Source: Bacillus sp. SM2101 (GTDB lineage: Bacteria; Bacillota; Bacilli; Bacillales; SM2101). Taken from it: DNA of 64,000 nt. The stretch is taken from positions 124,001 through 188,000 of the forward strand of contig NZ_JAEUFG010000007.1 in assembly GCF_018588585.1 (NCBI RefSeq), read 5' to 3'. Positions 27,072-36,685 of the stretch are shown here, in pieces. The notes under the pieces are model-generated. The model was given only the letters and a program-made list of their open reading frames with translations. It made no database searches and had not been told where the DNA came from. Position 1 is the stretch's first letter; the number at the start of each line of letters is the position of its first letter. A program made the position numbers and the translations under genes.

Positions 27072-27380
27072 ATGAAAAAATATATGCTAATTTTAATTCT
27101 ATTACTAAACAGTCTTCTTTTCGGTTTAAATATACAAGATGATACTCATATTATTGCAATTGAAGAGACATCTAATATTGGGACCTCCCACTTAGAATCA
27201 TTCATGCCATTAGATAATAATAATCAATTGGATATGTGGGTACCACCGTTAATAGTAGTCTGCTTCATCATATTAAACATATTAATATTACATTCTCATT
27301 ATATTAACTTAATAAAACGCCTATCCTCAATGATTGCCGTCTTTTTCCAGTCAAATTATGTGGATAAAGCCCTCCTTTAA
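27072..27380 (+). CDS. Small secreted/membrane protein (102 aa), unknown
   Basis: 102 residues starting MKKYMLILILLLNSLLFG (signal peptide or first helix), a polar middle with acidic residues, a second helix VPPLIVVCFIILNILIL and a basic tail. The ribosome binding site is weak (GAGATGTG); an in-frame TTG at 27018 would add 18 residues. Middle gene of a three-gene group of unknown function. Confidence 0.55.
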   Translation: MKKYMLILILLLNSLLFGLNIQDDTHIIAIEETSNIGTSHLESFMPLDNNNQLDMWVPPLIVVCFIILNILILHSHYINLIKRLSSMIAVFFQSNYVDKALL

Positions 27381-27407
27381 AATAATATTTCGATAACAAG
27401 GGGGAGC

Positions 27408-27530
27408 ATGAAGATGACATGGATTAAATTAATTATGATGGGATTTTTCTCTGCTACTGCAATCACGCTATTTTCTTATCAGGGCTTCGAAATTTATCAT
27501 GCTATAGTAGATTATTTTAATCAAAAATAA
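27408..27530 (+). CDS. 40-residue membrane peptide, unknown
   Basis: MKMTWIKLIMMGFFSATAIT and on to a polar tail ending YFNQK: one membrane helix plus a short amphipathic end. A strong ribosome binding site (AAGGGGGAG) lies 5 bp before the ATG. It is third in a row of small membrane genes and is followed 4 bp later by a terminator, which supports a real gene. Confidence 0.6.
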   Translation: MKMTWIKLIMMGFFSATAITLFSYQGFEIYHAIVDYFNQK

Positions 27531-27534
27531 TTTA

Positions 27535-27564
27535 AAAGGCACATGTTAAAATACATGTGCCTTT
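27535..27564. terminator. Terminator between the small membrane genes and the RND pump
   Basis: AAAGGCACATG, 8-nt loop, CATGTGCCTTT: perfect 11-bp stem between convergent units. Confidence 0.85.
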
Positions 27565-27587
27565 GTCATGTTAAAAATATATTTTTT

Positions 27588-30500
27588 TTATCTTTCCTTT
27601 TTCACTTGGCTGATAAAAAAGAGTTCATAGACTACAGGAATAATGATTAATGTTAACAGCGTAGACGAAGTAAGTCCCCCAATTACTGTAATTGCCAAGC
27701 CCTTAGAAATTAGTGTCCCAGATGATGTTGTAAATGCTAAAGGCAACAGCGCAGCGATCGTCGCAAATGCGGTCATTAATATCGGGCGTAGCCTTGTTTT
27801 ACCGGCTTCAACTATTGACTGTCGTATAGTAAACCCTTTTTCTTCACGATTTTGGCCAATTCTGTCAACAAGAACAATCGCATTTGTCGTGACGATACCA
27901 ATTAACATTAAAAATCCAATCATCACACTTACAGATAGTGGTTCACGTGCAATTGACAATCCAACAAATGATCCGATCGGTACAAATATAAGTGAAGATA
28001 GGATGATAAATGGAATTCGAGCTTTACCGAAAGTGATCAGCATGGTGATGTATACGAGTCCAATTGCAAAAATCATAGCCATCCCTAGTTGTTGGAATGT
28101 CTCAACAGTCTCATCACTACCTCCGCCGCCTTCAAAAGACACATCTTCCGGAAGAACTACATCTCTTTCAACTCCTACGATAACCTCCTGTGTAATCTGT
28201 TGAATATTTTCTGAATCAATTTGAGCTGAGATACGTGCAAATACTTTTCCATCTAATTTTTGAATCGACGTAAACGTTTCAATTTTTTTAACCTCTGCAA
28301 GCTCTTTTATAGCAATAGGTCCTTGTGCAGTAAAAATTTGTGTATTCTTTAATTGCTCGAGCGAGGTGATGTCATCGTTATATGATAACTGAACACGATG
28401 ATTTTTCTCTTCAAAAGCAAGATTACCGAGGGAAACTGGCTTTGTTTGATCAACAACCGTCCCTAGAATTTGAAAACCTGATACATCGTATTGCTGTGCT
28501 TTATCCGAATATATATTTACAACAACTTGCTTTTGCTTATCTTCAAAGTTGTTCGTTACATATTTCAAAGAGGGGTGATTTAGCAAATAGTCTTCCACTA
28601 ATATTGATGCTTCTTGAAGTTTTTCTAAATTATTTGAATACAAATCGATATTGACGTTATTATTCGTAGGTGGTCCTCCTGTTTCAAGCTCTTGAATACC
28701 GATCTTTGTTCCAGGAGCATTATCATCAACGATTTGTTCCATTTTCCCTTCTAATTTTTTCACTAATGAAGCAGTATTTACATCTTCATTCAACGTAAGA
28801 AAATAACTAGCCTGATTTTGTTTTTTTAATCCGGTACGAAAATCGCGGCTACCTACACCAGCTGTAACCTCATTGATTTCTGATTGATCTATATACATTT
28901 TTTCAATTTGCAAAGATACATCATTCGCTTTATCTAATGATGTAGAGGATGGGAGCTCGACACTCGCAACTAGTGTCTTTTCTTCTTCATTAGGGATAAA
29001 TGTAAATCCTAAGGATTGAACTAAGAATCCCGAACCAACGAGTAAGAGGAGCGAAACTACTAACACAAGCGCTTTATGATTCAATGACCAAGAGATTGTT
29101 TTACCATAAAACCTCTGTAAGACACCCTCTTTTTCTTCTTCGGGTATTTTTTTGAAAGAAAATTTTGCTAATATAGGTACAATAGTTATAGCTACAAGCA
29201 ACGATGTTAATAATGAAAACACAATTGTTAAAGCAAACGGTAGAAAAAATTCTCCTGTTATCCCCCCAACAAAGCCGAGGGGTAAAAACACTACAACAGT
29301 CGTTAGCGTAGAAGATGTGATAGCTTTTAATATTTCTTTCGTTGAATCTTGAATAATGTCGTCTGTTATACTCGACTTTGATTTCCTTACTCTTCTAAAT
29401 ATATTTTCTATAACTACGATACTATCATCTACTACTCTTCCTACTGCTACCGCCATTCCTCCAAGCGTCATAACATTTAACGTAATATCCATTTGAGCTA
29501 GAAATATTGAAGACACAAGTAGTGATAATGGTATGGAGATAATTGCTATAATCGTTGCTCTTACATTTCGAAGAAACAGCAATACTGCTACTGATGCAAA
29601 CAGTGCTCCTAATAAACCTTCTCGTACTAATGTTTCAACTGATTTTTCAATACCTTCAGCAGAGTCTAAGCCTATCGCATAATCTAGTTCATTTGAATAT
29701 TTATCCAACACAGTTAACACTTCTTCAGCTACTTCAACAGTATTTGCATCTTGTTTTTTAATAACCGCTAAGGAAAGTGAATCATTTAAGTTATATCTTG
29801 TTAATTCTGATTGTTCTATAACCGAATCTATTGTCGCTATATCTTTCAAATAGAGAAGTTTACCGTCTTGTGCGAATGGCGATGAAACAATAAGATTCTC
29901 TAATTCTTGAACTGATTGTAAGCCCTCTTTAATACGTATGGGGATCTGTATATCATCTGCTTTAATATTACCTGCAGGAAACGACAAGTATTTTCCGTTT
30001 ATTTGCTCCTTTATTTGTGCAAGACTTAAACCCGCACGCTGGGCTTCTTCTCGATCTACTGTAATTTGTACAAGTTCTTCTTGCAAACCGCCAACGCTAA
30101 CACTATTTATGCCTGGAATTTTATTAAGTTCTTGTAAAATTTCTGCCTCTAATAATTCCTGCAAGTCATTATTGTTTTTAGCAAATAGTGAAATGTTGTA
30201 AATAGGTAATGAACCAAATGAAAAACGGTTCACAGTCGTAATGGCTTCTTCAGGGAGTATAGTTTCCTTCATATAGTTATTAACTTGTGCTTCAATATCG
30301 TCCATCTCTGCATTAAATGGAAATTCTAAATTTAAAATGGCTACACTTTCAAATGACGAGCTTTGGACTCTTTTCACACCTTCGATCGTTTTAAATTTAT
30401 CTTCCAGTTTACTTGTCACTAACTCATCCATATCCTCAGGCGAAGCACCAGGATATATTACTTCAACAGATATTTGTGGAAATTCAATATCAGGCAACAA

Positions 30501-30608
30501 ATCAAGCTTTAACGTAGTAAAAGAATATGCACCTGCAAATAATAAAAGAAAAGATATAATAAAAACAGCAACGGCATTTTTCAAGCTAAATTTTGTTAAA
30601 AAAGTCAT
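27588..30608 (-). CDS. swrC: RND-type efflux transporter, SwrC/YerP-like
   Basis: About 1006 residues, the AcrB/HAE1 layout: TM1 (about residues 12-30), large porter domain, TM2-TM6 (about 330-480), TM7, second porter domain, TM8-TM12. Proton-relay helix region reads GGMAVAVGRVVDDSIVVIENIFRR, with the Asp pair in VVDDS. Bacillus SwrC exports surfactin-type lipopeptides and supports swarming. The start at 30608 is favoured because AAAGGAC sits 8 bp upstream; 30614 is also in frame. It is preceded by a TetR gene and a perfect palindrome, like yerO-yerP in B. subtilis. Substrate here is inferred. Confidence 0.85.
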   Translation of the reverse strand: MTFLTKFSLKNAVAVFIISFLLLFAGAYSFTTLKLDLLPDIEFPQISVEVIYPGASPEDMDELVTSKLEDKFKTIEGVKRVQSSSFESVAILNLEFPFNAEMDDIEAQVNNYMKETILPEEAITTVNRFSFGSLPIYNISLFAKNNNDLQELLEAEILQELNKIPGINSVSVGGLQEELVQITVDREEAQRAGLSLAQIKEQINGKYLSFPAGNIKADDIQIPIRIKEGLQSVQELENLIVSSPFAQDGKLLYLKDIATIDSVIEQSELTRYNLNDSLSLAVIKKQDANTVEVAEEVLTVLDKYSNELDYAIGLDSAEGIEKSVETLVREGLLGALFASVAVLLFLRNVRATIIAIISIPLSLLVSSIFLAQMDITLNVMTLGGMAVAVGRVVDDSIVVIENIFRRVRKSKSSITDDIIQDSTKEILKAITSSTLTTVVVFLPLGFVGGITGEFFLPFALTIVFSLLTSLLVAITIVPILAKFSFKKIPEEEKEGVLQRFYGKTISWSLNHKALVLVVSLLLLVGSGFLVQSLGFTFIPNEEEKTLVASVELPSSTSLDKANDVSLQIEKMYIDQSEINEVTAGVGSRDFRTGLKKQNQASYFLTLNEDVNTASLVKKLEGKMEQIVDDNAPGTKIGIQELETGGPPTNNNVNIDLYSNNLEKLQEASILVEDYLLNHPSLKYVTNNFEDKQKQVVVNIYSDKAQQYDVSGFQILGTVVDQTKPVSLGNLAFEEKNHRVQLSYNDDITSLEQLKNTQIFTAQGPIAIKELAEVKKIETFTSIQKLDGKVFARISAQIDSENIQQITQEVIVGVERDVVLPEDVSFEGGGGSDETVETFQQLGMAMIFAIGLVYITMLITFGKARIPFIILSSLIFVPIGSFVGLSIAREPLSVSVMIGFLMLIGIVTTNAIVLVDRIGQNREEKGFTIRQSIVEAGKTRLRPILMTAFATIAALLPLAFTTSSGTLISKGLAITVIGGLTSSTLLTLIIIPVVYELFFISQVKKER

Positions 30609-30827
30609 CGTCATGTCCTTTCTGTTCGTTTAATATTATATTTTTTAACACTCTTTTTTCCATAAGCTGTAAGCATGCATAATGTAATGTCAGAAGTTAT
30701 GTTTATCATAATCACGGTTTGCATCGGTTATAAGTTTTCAAACTGTTTGACTAAAAAATTATTAATCTCTTAAATCATAGCTTAGTTATATAGCAAAAAT
30801 AACTTTTAAGTCCATCACTCCCCTTTT

Positions 30828-30845
30828 TTCGACACATGTGTCGAA
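30828..30845. promoter_or_regulatory. TetR operator palindrome upstream of the RND pump
   Basis: TTCGACACATGTGTCGAA is a perfect 18-bp palindrome about 220 bp upstream of the pump start. A related half-perfect site GACAGAAGTGTC lies at 30892-30903, at the end of the tetR gene. Both share GACA-N4-TGTC. Confidence 0.7.
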
Positions 30846-30905
30846 TACGTCCAAAAAAAATCCTTAATCAGAGTTATTATCACATATTCCCGACAGAAGT
30901 GTCAA

Positions 30906-31478
30906 CTATTTGGCCTTAATGCCATCAAAAAATAAAGTAAATAATGTTTCACTCCATTGGTCAATATCCATATTTAAAGTATTTGGGATCAAAATAGAAC
31001 TAAAAAAGACACTGGCTATGCTATGCGCTTGCAAATCATTGCGGATAACAAACCCTCGTTGCCCACATTTTATCACATCAACTAATATCTCAAAGAAACG
31101 CTCATTTTCTTTTTCAAGTACATCCATTTTTTCATCATGATGATTTGATGACGCCTTCATATGTTTATATACTTGGATCATTTCGTGAATCGTTTCCCCG
31201 TGCTTAAGAAAAATAGTAAGCAATTCTTGAAGCTGTACTAAAGGATCAGTATGCTCTAACATCTTTTTACATTCACCATAAATTTTATCTGAAACGTGCT
31301 TTATGTAATGAAAAATAAGCTCATCTTTATTAGCATAGTATTCATAAATGGTACTTCTACCTACACTAAGTTGTTCAGCAAGTGCTTTAAAATGAAAACC
31401 TTCGTACCCTTTTTCAATAAGTAATTTACGAGTTGATTCAAAAAGATCTTTTTTTTCTATTCTTTTCTTTCTTCCCAT
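30906..31478 (-). CDS. TetR family regulator of the RND pump
   Basis: 190 residues. N-terminal HTH: LFESTRKLLIEKGYEGFHF and ALAEQLSVGRSTIYEYYANKDEL, the TetR recognition helix pattern. The rest is the helical ligand-binding domain. The ATG at 31478 follows AAGGTG. Its position upstream of a swrC-like pump matches YerO, the TetR repressor of yerP in B. subtilis, so repression of the pump through the GACA-N4-TGTC sites is likely. Confidence 0.9.
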   Translation of the reverse strand: MGRKKRIEKKDLFESTRKLLIEKGYEGFHFKALAEQLSVGRSTIYEYYANKDELIFHYIKHVSDKIYGECKKMLEHTDPLVQLQELLTIFLKHGETIHEMIQVYKHMKASSNHHDEKMDVLEKENERFFEILVDVIKCGQRGFVIRNDLQAHSIASVFFSSILIPNTLNMDIDQWSETLFTLFFDGIKAK

Positions 31479-32152
31479 GAAGTTCACCTTCATTCCGTAG
31501 AGCTACAGTTTAATTACAAATTGTTATACCTTTTATTAAGGCTCTTTTCATAAACTTTGTTGCAGTTGTGTTACCAAACCTCTATTTTTGTATGTGCTTA
31601 TTTTTTAATACGCAAAACAACATGCGAAAACACCTTTATTTAAGCTAATATATAAGTCTTAACTGTTATTTTTTGCATTTATCGTATCTTATTTTTGAGT
31701 AGAAAACAATTCCTCTTAAACAATTTACATAAATGAGGATGTAAAAGCTTTGATGTCGTTCAAAGAATTTTAGTTAAAGTCAGTACCACTTGAGTGGAGA
31801 ATTGAAACCTTACAATACATAAAGCATTACTAAATTAACCGTGTGAATGGCGTAGCTCAACGAGGAATAATTAATTCGGTTTAACGATAGCCAAAATATG
31901 TTATGAAATCCTTATTAATTATTACTCGTTCTCTGACAATTGTATAGAGTTGAGTGGACAAACCTATGCGAAAGCCAATATTCCCATCTGCTTGGAATAT
32001 AGTTACCGTACAGACTAAACTCCCTTTATTTGACATCTACAAGAGGTACGATGGCAAGTAACATTTAGGGATACAAAAGGCTAGCTCCATTGTCGAACTT
32101 AGAGGCTTCATCCCATGCGTTAGCTGAGCAGTGAGAAGTACCGCATTGTCAA
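31479..32152. other. Intergenic region with repeat copy 3
   Basis: About 670 bp without a gene. It holds repeat copy 3 (31540-31634) and otherwise no structure that I can name. Confidence 0.5.
31540..31634 (+). repeat. Dispersed intergenic repeat, copy 3 (about 95 bp, short)
   Basis: Left end GGCTCTTTTCATAAACTTTG then TTGCAGTTG; right end TACGCAAAACAACATGCG then AAAACACC. The middle is deleted relative to other copies. Flanks are TTTATTAA and TTTATTTAA, a possible imperfect target duplication. Confidence 0.65.
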
Positions 32153-32383
32153 TCAATCTTCATCCCTCACATCTATATCCTCTGGGATAGGTTCTTGAAG
32201 TATCTCATCTATTAGTTGCTTATATTTTTCTATTTGTTCCATATGTGTCGTAAACTGATCTTTATTAACTAAATACTGATCACCATCAAATACAGCCCGA
32301 ATTTTTTTATGTAGTATTAAATCTTCAATAGCTGCTTCAGATATGGATAAATAATCTGCAAGTTCCTTTATTGTGAGATACAT
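32153..32383 (-). CDS. Small excisionase-type helix-turn-helix protein (76 aa)
   Basis: 76 residues starting MYLTIKELADYLSISEAAIE, the MerR/Xis-like winged-helix opening found in the DNA-binding excisionase family, with ILHKKIRAVFDGDQYLVNK as second half and an acidic tail. No integrase is nearby, so phage excision is unlikely; many such genes are free-standing regulators. AAAGGAATT precedes the ATG at 32383. It lies about 250 bp downstream of yojO in the same direction. Confidence 0.8.
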   Translation of the reverse strand: MYLTIKELADYLSISEAAIEDLILHKKIRAVFDGDQYLVNKDQFTTHMEQIEKYKQLIDEILQEPIPEDIDVRDED

Positions 32384-32596
32384 TGTTATCAATTCCTTTT
32401 AATTGGCTGTTATAGCATATTTTTATTGTAACTGGATCTACTTTCAATAATTCAGTGCCTGCGCTCAACACCACTATTATACTATTCAAATACTAACAAA
32501 TTTTACGAAAAAAACCTTATTTTTTCACATTCATTTTCCAATGACTAAATATACCACTAACCTACGTATATCTACACATGATTTTGATGGAAAGAA

Positions 32597-32619
32597 CCAG
32601 GTAAGTTTATCTTACCTGA
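32597..32619 (-). terminator. Hairpin after yojO
   Basis: CAGGTAAG, loop TTTAT, CTTACCTG, just after the yojO stop codon. T run weak. Confidence 0.55.
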
Positions 32620-32629
32620 TTCCATATTA

Positions 32630-34552
32630 TTAATCAGTATGAATCGTTTTTAGTAATAGCTTCTTTAATAATGGGAATAGTACATCAGATAACTCTTCAA
32701 GATTTTCTACAACGATACTGAACTTCCCATATATATTCTCGAAGGTACTCCTTTGACCTTCACTAATTTCTCCATTTGCCAGAAAAATGTTAATCACTTC
32801 TATATTGTTTTTTCTTGCGTATAGAACAGCTTCATGCGTGTCAACTATACCATTTTGATCGTAGCCAAAGGCCGCTGGCTCACCATCTGAAAAAACAAGT
32901 AAAAACTTTTGATTTTCTATTCTTTGTAGTAGCTGCTTAGTAATATACCGTATAGCAAAGCCGTCACGATTGTCTTCTTGCGCTTGAAGCTGCATTATTT
33001 CAAAACCACTCGTTTTTCTTAAAGAAGATTGAAAATCGATGACTGTTTGAAAATAGTTCGGCTGATTAGTTTCTGTAGCGTCCGCTGTGTCTTCCCAAAA
33101 ACCTACAATTTGGTGTGGAATGAAAAGAGTCTTCAACGTTTCATGAAACAATGTTATCCCACTCTTTGTGTGATCCATCTTATCAAACATTGATGCGGAA
33201 CAATCAACTAATAATGAAAAAACAGCGTCCAATTGTGTAGAAGGATTCGTTTTTTTATAAAACATTCGTGGACGATCATCAGTTAATAGCTTAGTTAGTT
33301 TTCGATTCAAGCGGCCAAAATGCAAATCATTTTTTGGCAAAATCTTTTTTGCTTCAACAGTTTTTTTAATTGTTTGTGTTAGCTTTTTTTGGTAGGGTGT
33401 TACTAAAGTTTTATAGTCTCTATATAAAGCTATATCATTTGCTGAAGGACTCAGAATATCCACTTGATGAGCGACAGCATACCTATTTTCTTTACCATAC
33501 GGGGAATCCCCTCCAACGTTTTTCTCCTCGTGATCCCCTTCCATTAATTCCATTTGCGAAAAATCACTTTGAGAGCTTTGCTGCGAGCTACCTTGCACGA
33601 TACCCATCGCTTGGTCTCCACTTTCACCTTTCCTTACACCTTGTCCGATAAGATCTGTCTTTGTTCCTTGCTCTAGATCAAATTGCAAAAAGCTCTTTGT
33701 TGTCGTTTCTGTTTCTCGATGCCATGTCGGGAGTGCATCTTCATGCTTGTCTTCATCATCGTGATTTTTTGTCAACATGTCGTCATTCTTCAATTTATCT
33801 TTACGTTTTAAGTCACTGAATGTTTGCCCATTATCAATTTCTAGCAACACCGTTTCTGGCAACAAGAAGTAAATGTTTAACATATCAGCTGTTAATACTT
33901 CATCCAAAACTTCTATGATTGTCCAACATATTTTTGTAGTATCTTCAGTATTTGATGCTTCATATATATTTGGCAGCTCTCTTTGAAGAAACGGAATGAT
34001 TAAATCCACGCTCTGATTAATAGTTGGAATTTCTTCTAACGGTGACTCGGATGTAATGAGTAAATAAATTGCATTAAATAGTGCATCTGTATATACGCTT
34101 TTTACAATATTGACTTTAAGTTGATCTTCAAAATACTTTCTATAAACTTCTCTTCTTTTGACAAATGCCTTTTTCGTACCTGGTCTTTGTCGGATACAAA
34201 TTCCTTCTAAACGTATATCCTCAAGAAGCATAAATAATTGCTTTGCAAAGCTTGTAAGATTTGCAGATTTTATCTTCCTGACAAAAGCTTTATATTCCAG
34301 CATATTAGTATGGTTTATATTACCAATACAACGTAAATATACTTCACTCTTTAACCCAGCTATCATTTCTTTACGCTCTCGAAGATCCCAAAAATGACTA
34401 ACATATGCTTTTTGTTGAATGACATCGTAATATGAACGAAAGCCAAACTCTACCTCGACCTCTTCGTTTTTTGTGAGTGCTTTAGCAAGGTCAGATAACT
34501 CCATAAATAAGAAAGAATCAATCTTTTTATCGTTAAATTGTATCGGCTTCAT
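32630..34552 (-). CDS. yojO: VWA-domain protein, YojO/NorD-like
   Basis: 640 residues. The N-terminal 380 residues are helical with an acidic, Gln/Ser-rich linker. The C-terminal 200 residues form a von Willebrand A domain with the MIDAS site DCSAS (in LLVDCSASMFDK) and later FSDGEP, which contributes the distal metal ligand. Such proteins work with a MoxR-type AAA ATPase to insert or activate a metal cofactor or remodel a target; the partner yojN ends 10 bp upstream. The ATG at 34552 (GAGGAA before it) is preferred to the in-frame TTG at 34570. The target complex in Bacillus is not established. Confidence 0.9.
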   Translation of the reverse strand: MKPIQFNDKKIDSFLFMELSDLAKALTKNEEVEVEFGFRSYYDVIQQKAYVSHFWDLRERKEMIAGLKSEVYLRCIGNINHTNMLEYKAFVRKIKSANLTSFAKQLFMLLEDIRLEGICIRQRPGTKKAFVKRREVYRKYFEDQLKVNIVKSVYTDALFNAIYLLITSESPLEEIPTINQSVDLIIPFLQRELPNIYEASNTEDTTKICWTIIEVLDEVLTADMLNIYFLLPETVLLEIDNGQTFSDLKRKDKLKNDDMLTKNHDDEDKHEDALPTWHRETETTTKSFLQFDLEQGTKTDLIGQGVRKGESGDQAMGIVQGSSQQSSQSDFSQMELMEGDHEEKNVGGDSPYGKENRYAVAHQVDILSPSANDIALYRDYKTLVTPYQKKLTQTIKKTVEAKKILPKNDLHFGRLNRKLTKLLTDDRPRMFYKKTNPSTQLDAVFSLLVDCSASMFDKMDHTKSGITLFHETLKTLFIPHQIVGFWEDTADATETNQPNYFQTVIDFQSSLRKTSGFEIMQLQAQEDNRDGFAIRYITKQLLQRIENQKFLLVFSDGEPAAFGYDQNGIVDTHEAVLYARKNNIEVINIFLANGEISEGQRSTFENIYGKFSIVVENLEELSDVLFPLLKKLLLKTIHTD

Positions 34553-34562
34553 TAATAGTTCC

Positions 34563-35453
34563 TCATTCAAATAGAGTTTCGACTATATTTTTTACCGCAG
34601 ACTTTTCTCTTTCATCTTCGAGCTTATCAATAATACCTCGTTGAACAGCCCTTTCAGGAGGTAAGTGAACTGCTAAGTCACATGTATCAATAAGTGCACG
34701 TATTGAAGCAGCCTCTTCAGATATGTTCCCTTGTTTCACATGTGTAATTAAATCAGCAGATAGAGTGACAAACGATTTAATTAGCTTTTCATCTGATAAC
34801 ATTGATTGCTCTTTAAGAACATTCTCTAAACTATTACCTTGAATATACGGTACCTCAATAACAATAAACCTATTTTTTAATGCCTCATTTAAAGGAACTG
34901 TCCCTACATAGCCTTCATTAATTGCAGCAATGACTCCAAATCCTTCTTCAGCTTGAACTACTTCACTAGTAAATGGATTTGTAATCATCTTTCTATAATC
35001 TAAGACACCATTTAAAATAGGTAATGTTTCTGGCTTTGCCATGTTAATTTCATCTATATATAAGAGGTGCCCTTTTTGCATCGCGTTTATTACTGGACCA
35101 GGAATAAAATCGATTGTCGGTCTATCATTGACGTCACTAATCGTTTTATATCCAAGTAAAGCTTCGGCATCTAAATCAACCGAACAGTTAACGCTATGCA
35201 TCGGCTGCTGAAACAAGCTAGATAAGGTGTCAGCTAGTTTCGTTTTACCTGATCCTGTTGGTCCTTTAAGCAACACATTTTTTCCTAAAGATAGTGCAAC
35301 GATGGCATCAAATAAAATATTTGTATTGTCGCTCGTATAACCACCTTTTCCAATTAGGAAACTGTCCTCTTGTTGATACTTATTATTGGTTCTACTTTTC
35401 AGTATATTACTTATTTGACTAGGCAATTGTATCGTATTTATGTTAGCTTTCAT
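34563..35453 (-). CDS. yojN: MoxR-type AAA+ ATPase, YojN-like
   Basis: 296 residues. Walker [12 protein letters not shown] (about residues 61-71), Walker [10 protein letters not shown] (about 129-137), sensor 1 IAAINEGY and the Arg finger region [12 protein letters not shown]: the MoxR/NorQ/CbbQ pattern. It acts in the cytoplasm as a ring ATPase with the VWA protein encoded next (YojO). The ribosome binding site is weak (AGAAGGG, 13 bp away). A dispersed repeat (copy 4) sits immediately upstream, where the promoter should be. Confidence 0.92.
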   Translation of the reverse strand: MKANINTIQLPSQISNILKSRTNNKYQQEDSFLIGKGGYTSDNTNILFDAIVALSLGKNVLLKGPTGSGKTKLADTLSSLFQQPMHSVNCSVDLDAEALLGYKTISDVNDRPTIDFIPGPVINAMQKGHLLYIDEINMAKPETLPILNGVLDYRKMITNPFTSEVVQAEEGFGVIAAINEGYVGTVPLNEALKNRFIVIEVPYIQGNSLENVLKEQSMLSDEKLIKSFVTLSADLITHVKQGNISEEAASIRALIDTCDLAVHLPPERAVQRGIIDKLEDEREKSAVKNIVETLFE

Positions 35454-35812
35454 GCTGTAGTTACAAACCCTTCTATTATTTTTATGGCTCTTTTCGATAA
35501 CTTTGTTGCTAATGGAATGAAAAATAGCAAGGTAAAGTTTATAGAGGAAGAGATTCTTCGAAATTCTATTTGTGCGTTAAATTGAAAAGTATATGCTCAT
35601 TCAGCCTACTTTTAAAAAAATATTACTTAATGTATTGTATAAAGAATAATAGTAAGTTGGCAAGATGTGTGCTCATTGATAAATAATTATCTGCAAGTAT
35701 ATAAGGAAGATACTGAGGAATCTACGTTATATTGACGAATTTACTTATTTAACTACAATTATTATACATTATTGTTACTTATATTTGTGTTAGGTAAAAG
35801 TGCTTTGCATGC
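35454..35812. other. Divergent intergenic region with repeat copy 4
   Basis: Holds the yojN promoter (not identified), repeat copy 4 (35486-35606) and no gene. Confidence 0.5.
35486..35606 (+). repeat. Dispersed intergenic repeat, copy 4 (about 121 bp)
   Basis: Left end GGCTCTTTTCGATAACTTTG then TTGCTAA is clear. The right end (GAAAAGTATATGCTCATTCA then GCC) is degenerate. It lies directly upstream of yojN. Confidence 0.55.
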
Positions 35813-36473
35813 ATGATGTTAGTACTAGATACTATTTTATTAATATTACTTATTGGCTTAACCATATTTCATTATAATAAAACAAAAAAACTGATCCAAA
35901 TCTCTGATACATTAGTATATCCTACGCCAAAAGACCTGCAACAACACGGCATGTTAGTCGACGGCATGATCATTACAAATCACTCCTTTGCATCCAAACA
36001 ATAGAAAATAATCAAATGAACTACTTTTAGCATGACACTAATACTAACTACTGTTTTGGTTTTGGGTTATATAAAGAATAAAAGTATGATTGAGACTTTC
36101 CCGAACCTCTTTTTATTAACTATTCTCGTTACTTGGACGGGTGACAGAAGTATATTTGCAGTATTGCAAGAAGGAATGCTAGTAAAAGGCAAAGTGTATA
36201 AATGGGAGCAATTTAACTGCTTCAATGTTCCAAGAATGAGTAGGTGGCATGAATACGCTGGAATCCATGACAGGAAAGCTTCACATCATCCATCCTTCCA
36301 AAAAAATAAGAACAGTCAGTATAGTAATTGACAATGTTAATTTTTGTTTACTAAATGCTGATTTGAAGGAAACAGATGATACTAATTCATGTAAATCTCA
36401 GTGGTTGCAAAGGTTAACTACGTTATTAATAATATATAATAAAAATCAAACAATCATTTTTTCCTTATACTAA
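35813..36473 (+). pseudogene. Decayed small membrane protein gene
   Basis: Two open stretches in the same frame (35813-36004 and 36032-36331) are separated by TAG and TGA codons, and a third stretch in another frame (36249-36473) carries on. The first begins with a membrane helix (MMLVLDTILLILLIGLTIFHY). The second has another membrane region, then IFAVLQEGMLVKGKVYKWEQ. The shifted frame continues GKLHIIHPSKKIRTVSIVID. Joined, this resembles small bacterial membrane proteins with a C-terminal PH-like (DUF5673-type) domain, although I am not certain of the family. Stops plus a frameshift make it a likely pseudogene; a terminator follows. Alternatively the first part could be a separate 63-aa gene. 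Confidence 0.45.
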
Positions 36474-36476
36474 TTA

Positions 36477-36511
36477 AAGCTAGCCTTTGGGATAGGCTAG
36501 CTTAATTTTTT
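36477..36511 (+). terminator. Terminator after the decayed gene
   Basis: AAGCTAGCCT, 7-nt loop, AGGCTAGCTT then AATTTTTTC. It is still intact, which suggests the upstream gene was functional until recently. Confidence 0.9.
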
Positions 36512-36517
36512 CTTATT

Positions 36518-36662
36518 GCTGTTTTCGCATTGGTCTTTTTCTCGAATTAAGAAATAAACACATTCGCAACTAGAGTTGGGGAGATCTATTTGACATCTAT
36601 TCTTCTGTAATCAATGATATATATAACTAATTTGTTAACAAGAACAAAATTTTAGAAAGGCC
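36518..36662 (-). repeat. Dispersed intergenic repeat, copy 5 (about 145 bp)
   Basis: Minus orientation. The right end is clear (GCTGTTTTCGCATTGGTC then TTTTTCTCG on the plus strand). The left end (AACAAAATTTTAGAAAGGCC) is degenerate. Confidence 0.5.
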
Positions 36663-36685
36663 CTCCTAGATAAAACATTCAATGA

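Noticed and set aside
27643-28203. Long antisense frame over the RND pump gene
   Set aside because: Shadow of the real minus-strand gene, no ribosome binding site, no family features.
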